A DNA stretch of 5,641 nucleotides from Candidatus Magasanikiibacteriota bacterium (GTDB taxonomy: Bacteria > Patescibacteriota > Patescibacteriia > Magasanikbacterales > GWA2-37-8): positions 1 through 5,641 of the forward strand of contig CAINUM010000065.1 in NCBI GenBank assembly GCA_903853785.1, read 5' to 3'. The notes beneath the pieces are model-generated. The model did not search any database and was not told the DNA's origin. It saw nothing but the letters and a program-made list of their open reading frames with translations. Below, in pieces: positions 4,239 to 5,641 of this stretch. Both the position numbers and the translations under genes were made by a program. Within the stretch, counting starts at the first letter, position 1; each line of letters starts with the position of its first letter.

Positions 4239-5548
4239 AAAATAATTTTTCTAAATCTCAACTTTTTCCTCGCGCCATCATCCACATTGATGGCGATGCT
4301 TTTTTTGCCTCTTGTGAACAATCTCGAAACCCAGCTTTGCGAGGCAAGCCTGTAATCACCGGCAAAGAACGTGGTATTGCCTCTTCAATGAGTTATGAAG
4401 CCAAAGCAATGGGCGTCACTCGTGCAATGCCACTTTGGGAAATTAGAAAAATTTGTCCTGAGGCAATTATTTTGCCATCGGATTATGAAACATATAGTTT
4501 GTTGTCCAAACGATTTTATTCTATCGTGCGACGCTACACGGCCGATGTTGAAGAATATGGAATCGATGAATGTTTTGCCGATATCACCGGCTGGGATAAA
4601 CCATTAAAAATGAGTTACACCGAAATCGCCAAACATTTACAAGAAACTTTAAACAAAGAAATGGGGTTTACTTTTTCTATTGGATTAGCACCCAACAAAG
4701 TATTGGCCAAACTTGGCTCCAAACACAAAAAACCATACGGCCTTACTGTCATTTCTCTAAGTGACATTCATCAATATTTAGAAAATTTACCCATAGAAAA
4801 AATCTGGGGTATTGGTCCACAAACTAGCGCCAAACTTATTGGCTACGGATATAACACCGCTTTAAAATTTGCCAACGCCAAAGAAGATTTTATAAACCTT
4901 GCACTATCGCGTCCATTTTTTGATATCTGGAAAGAACTCAACGGTGAATTTGTCATGCCGCTTTTTGAAAATGAAAAAACTAGTTACGGATCAATCCAAA
5001 AATTCAGAACTTTTACTCCTCCATCATGTGACGCCGATTTTGTATATTCTCAATTATCCAAAAATATTGAAAATGCTTGTATCAAATTACGACGATACAA
5101 TCAGGCGACAAAAAAAATAACCATTTTTTTACGTACCCAACAATTTGAACATAATATTTTTGAGATTAAATTAGAACGTCCTACAAATTTACCATCAGAA
5201 ATGTTGAAAGAAACTAAAAAAATATTTGTTAAAATTTACAAAAAAAATATTCTATATCGTGCGACGGGTATTGTGACGTCTGACTTAGTTCCGATGGTTT
5301 TACAGCCAGATCTTTTTAGAGAAACTGTGCGTCTAGAAAGAATGCAGAAAGTTTATGCCAGCACTGATGCCGCCGCCGCAAAATATGGCAAACATTCTTT
5401 ATTTCTAGGAACTAGCTGGAAAGCGCATAATTTGGAAAAACATTCCAATGAGCGTGGCGATGATCCAGCTCGGAAAAGTTCATTATTTTTAGGAGAAACA
5501 AAAAGACGGCGTTTAAATATACCGATGTTGATGTTGGATGGAATATAA
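4235..5548 (+). CDS. dinB: Y-family translesion DNA polymerase (DinB/UmuC-like), 437 aa
   Basis: Error-prone polymerase that copies past DNA lesions. Palm and finger motifs are intact: HIDGDAFFASCE (17-28) with metal ligand D19 and steric-gate F24, IASSMSYEAKAMGV (48-61), and EYGIDECFAD (107-116) with catalytic D111 and E112; the residue before IDE is Gly where Ser is usual. IGLAPNKVLAKLGSKHKKPYG (149-169) is the conserved palm/thumb segment and LPIEKIWGIG (185-194) the helix-hairpin-helix. A little-finger domain follows (roughly 245-345), then QPDLF (357-361), a good beta-clamp binding motif. The tail (376-437) holds two SLFLG segments and a basic RGDDPARK...KRRRLNIP region, seen in DinB-like proteins of several bacterial groups. 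ASCE recalls UmuC, so an UmuC-like role cannot be excluded. The start is GTG in a GTGA overlap with the lexA stop, so translation is probably coupled and the gene is SOS-controlled through the lexA promoter. The 437 aa exceed E. coli DinB (351 aa) because of the tail. Confidence 0.93.
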   Translation: MKNNFSKSQLFPRAIIHIDGDAFFASCEQSRNPALRGKPVITGKERGIASSMSYEAKAMGVTRAMPLWEIRKICPEAIILPSDYETYSLLSKRFYSIVRRYTADVEEYGIDECFADITGWDKPLKMSYTEIAKHLQETLNKEMGFTFSIGLAPNKVLAKLGSKHKKPYGLTVISLSDIHQYLENLPIEKIWGIGPQTSAKLIGYGYNTALKFANAKEDFINLALSRPFFDIWKELNGEFVMPLFENEKTSYGSIQKFRTFTPPSCDADFVYSQLSKNIENACIKLRRYNQATKKITIFLRTQQFEHNIFEIKLERPTNLPSEMLKETKKIFVKIYKKNILYRATGIVTSDLVPMVLQPDLFRETVRLERMQKVYASTDAAAAKYGKHSLFLGTSWKAHNLEKHSNERGDDPARKSSLFLGETKRRRLNIPMLMLDGI

Positions 5549-5624
5549 AAAAACACCCTTACATAATAAGGGTGTTTTTATTTGTTTTTCCACGAGACAG
5601 CCTCACCATAAAATACAACTGATT
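5542..5624 (+). repeat. Dispersed repeat, copy 2
   Basis: Direct copy of 2580-2660, starting inside the last codons of the polymerase gene. It has the same terminator, T-rich spacer and CCACGAGACAGCCTCACC block. Here the A/T-rich part after CACC reads ATAAAATA instead of GCAAAATA. The inverted right arm present near copy 1 is absent within the remaining 17 bases of the window, where nothing further can be identified. Confidence 0.9.
5549..5579 (+). terminator. Rho-independent terminator of the lexA-dinB operon
   Basis: Perfect 13-bp stem (AAAAACACCCTTA, 5549-5561, with 5567-5579), CATAA loop and a T-run, starting on the base after the polymerase stop codon. It would also work on the minus strand for a gene entering from the right. 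It is the perfect-stem version of the one at 2586-2616. Confidence 0.88.
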
Positions 5625-5641
5625 TTGTCAAGGTATAAACA

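Noticed and set aside
5109..5127. Runs of eight A and seven T in the polymerase gene as a programmed slippage site
   Set aside because: The frame is intact across both runs, conserved little-finger sequence continues afterwards, and such runs are common in this A/T-rich DNA.
1..5641. CRISPR array, tRNA or rRNA
   Set aside because: No regularly spaced repeats and no recognisable tRNA arms or rRNA segments on either strand; the only longer repeat occurs as two distant copies plus a partial inverted one.

Overview
The window looks like a piece of an AT-rich bacterial genome, most plausibly a Candidate Phyla Radiation (Patescibacteria/Parcubacteria-like) organism. This is an inference from the A/T-rich codon use, the near absence of Shine-Dalgarno sequences in the AT-rich genes, the overlapping gene junctions and the type of Y-family polymerase tail. 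TGA acts as a normal stop (end of the lexA-like gene), so a TGA-recoding lineage is unlikely. No rRNA, tRNA, CRISPR array or transposase was seen.

Layout. (1) 1-2496, minus strand: a two-gene unit. A 264-aa protein of unknown function (2496-1702) overlaps by 8 nt the start of a long protein that runs off the left edge (1709 to beyond 1). That partial protein was read directly on the minus strand as one uninterrupted frame of 569 codons. It carries two separate HD-type metal-phosphohydrolase motif sets and no nucleotidyltransferase domain in the visible part. A perfect 15-bp inverted repeat lies inside its first HD motif. (2) 2580-2690: a small bidirectional terminator followed by a large imperfect hairpin; 2580-2660 is one copy of a repeat found again at 5542-5624. 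(3) About 2691-3465: a strikingly GC-rich island in the AT-rich background. It holds one intact minus-strand gene of unknown function (222 aa, with a good ribosome binding site) and the first part of a second gene, which breaks off at the hairpin. (4) 3468-3625: a non-coding stretch with inverted repeats. (5) 3626-5579, plus strand: a compact SOS operon. A consensus sigma-70 promoter has a perfect Bacillus-type LexA box filling its spacer. It drives a LexA-type repressor with a UmuD-like protease half, joined by a 4-nt GTGA overlap to a DinB/UmuC-like Y-family DNA polymerase, and ends in a perfect 13-bp stem terminator.

How it works together. The lexA-dinB pair reads as a self-contained damage-inducible mutagenesis module: the repressor sits on its own promoter, cleaves itself at Ala-Gly under RecA stimulation, and releases both genes. 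The predicted mRNA starts only about 2 nt before the lexA ATG, so it would be essentially leaderless. The two direct repeats bracket the GC-rich island and the SOS operon as one ~2.9-kb segment, which could be lost or gained by recombination. The GC-rich island could be a horizontally acquired fragment or an assembly chimera; sequence alone does not decide this.
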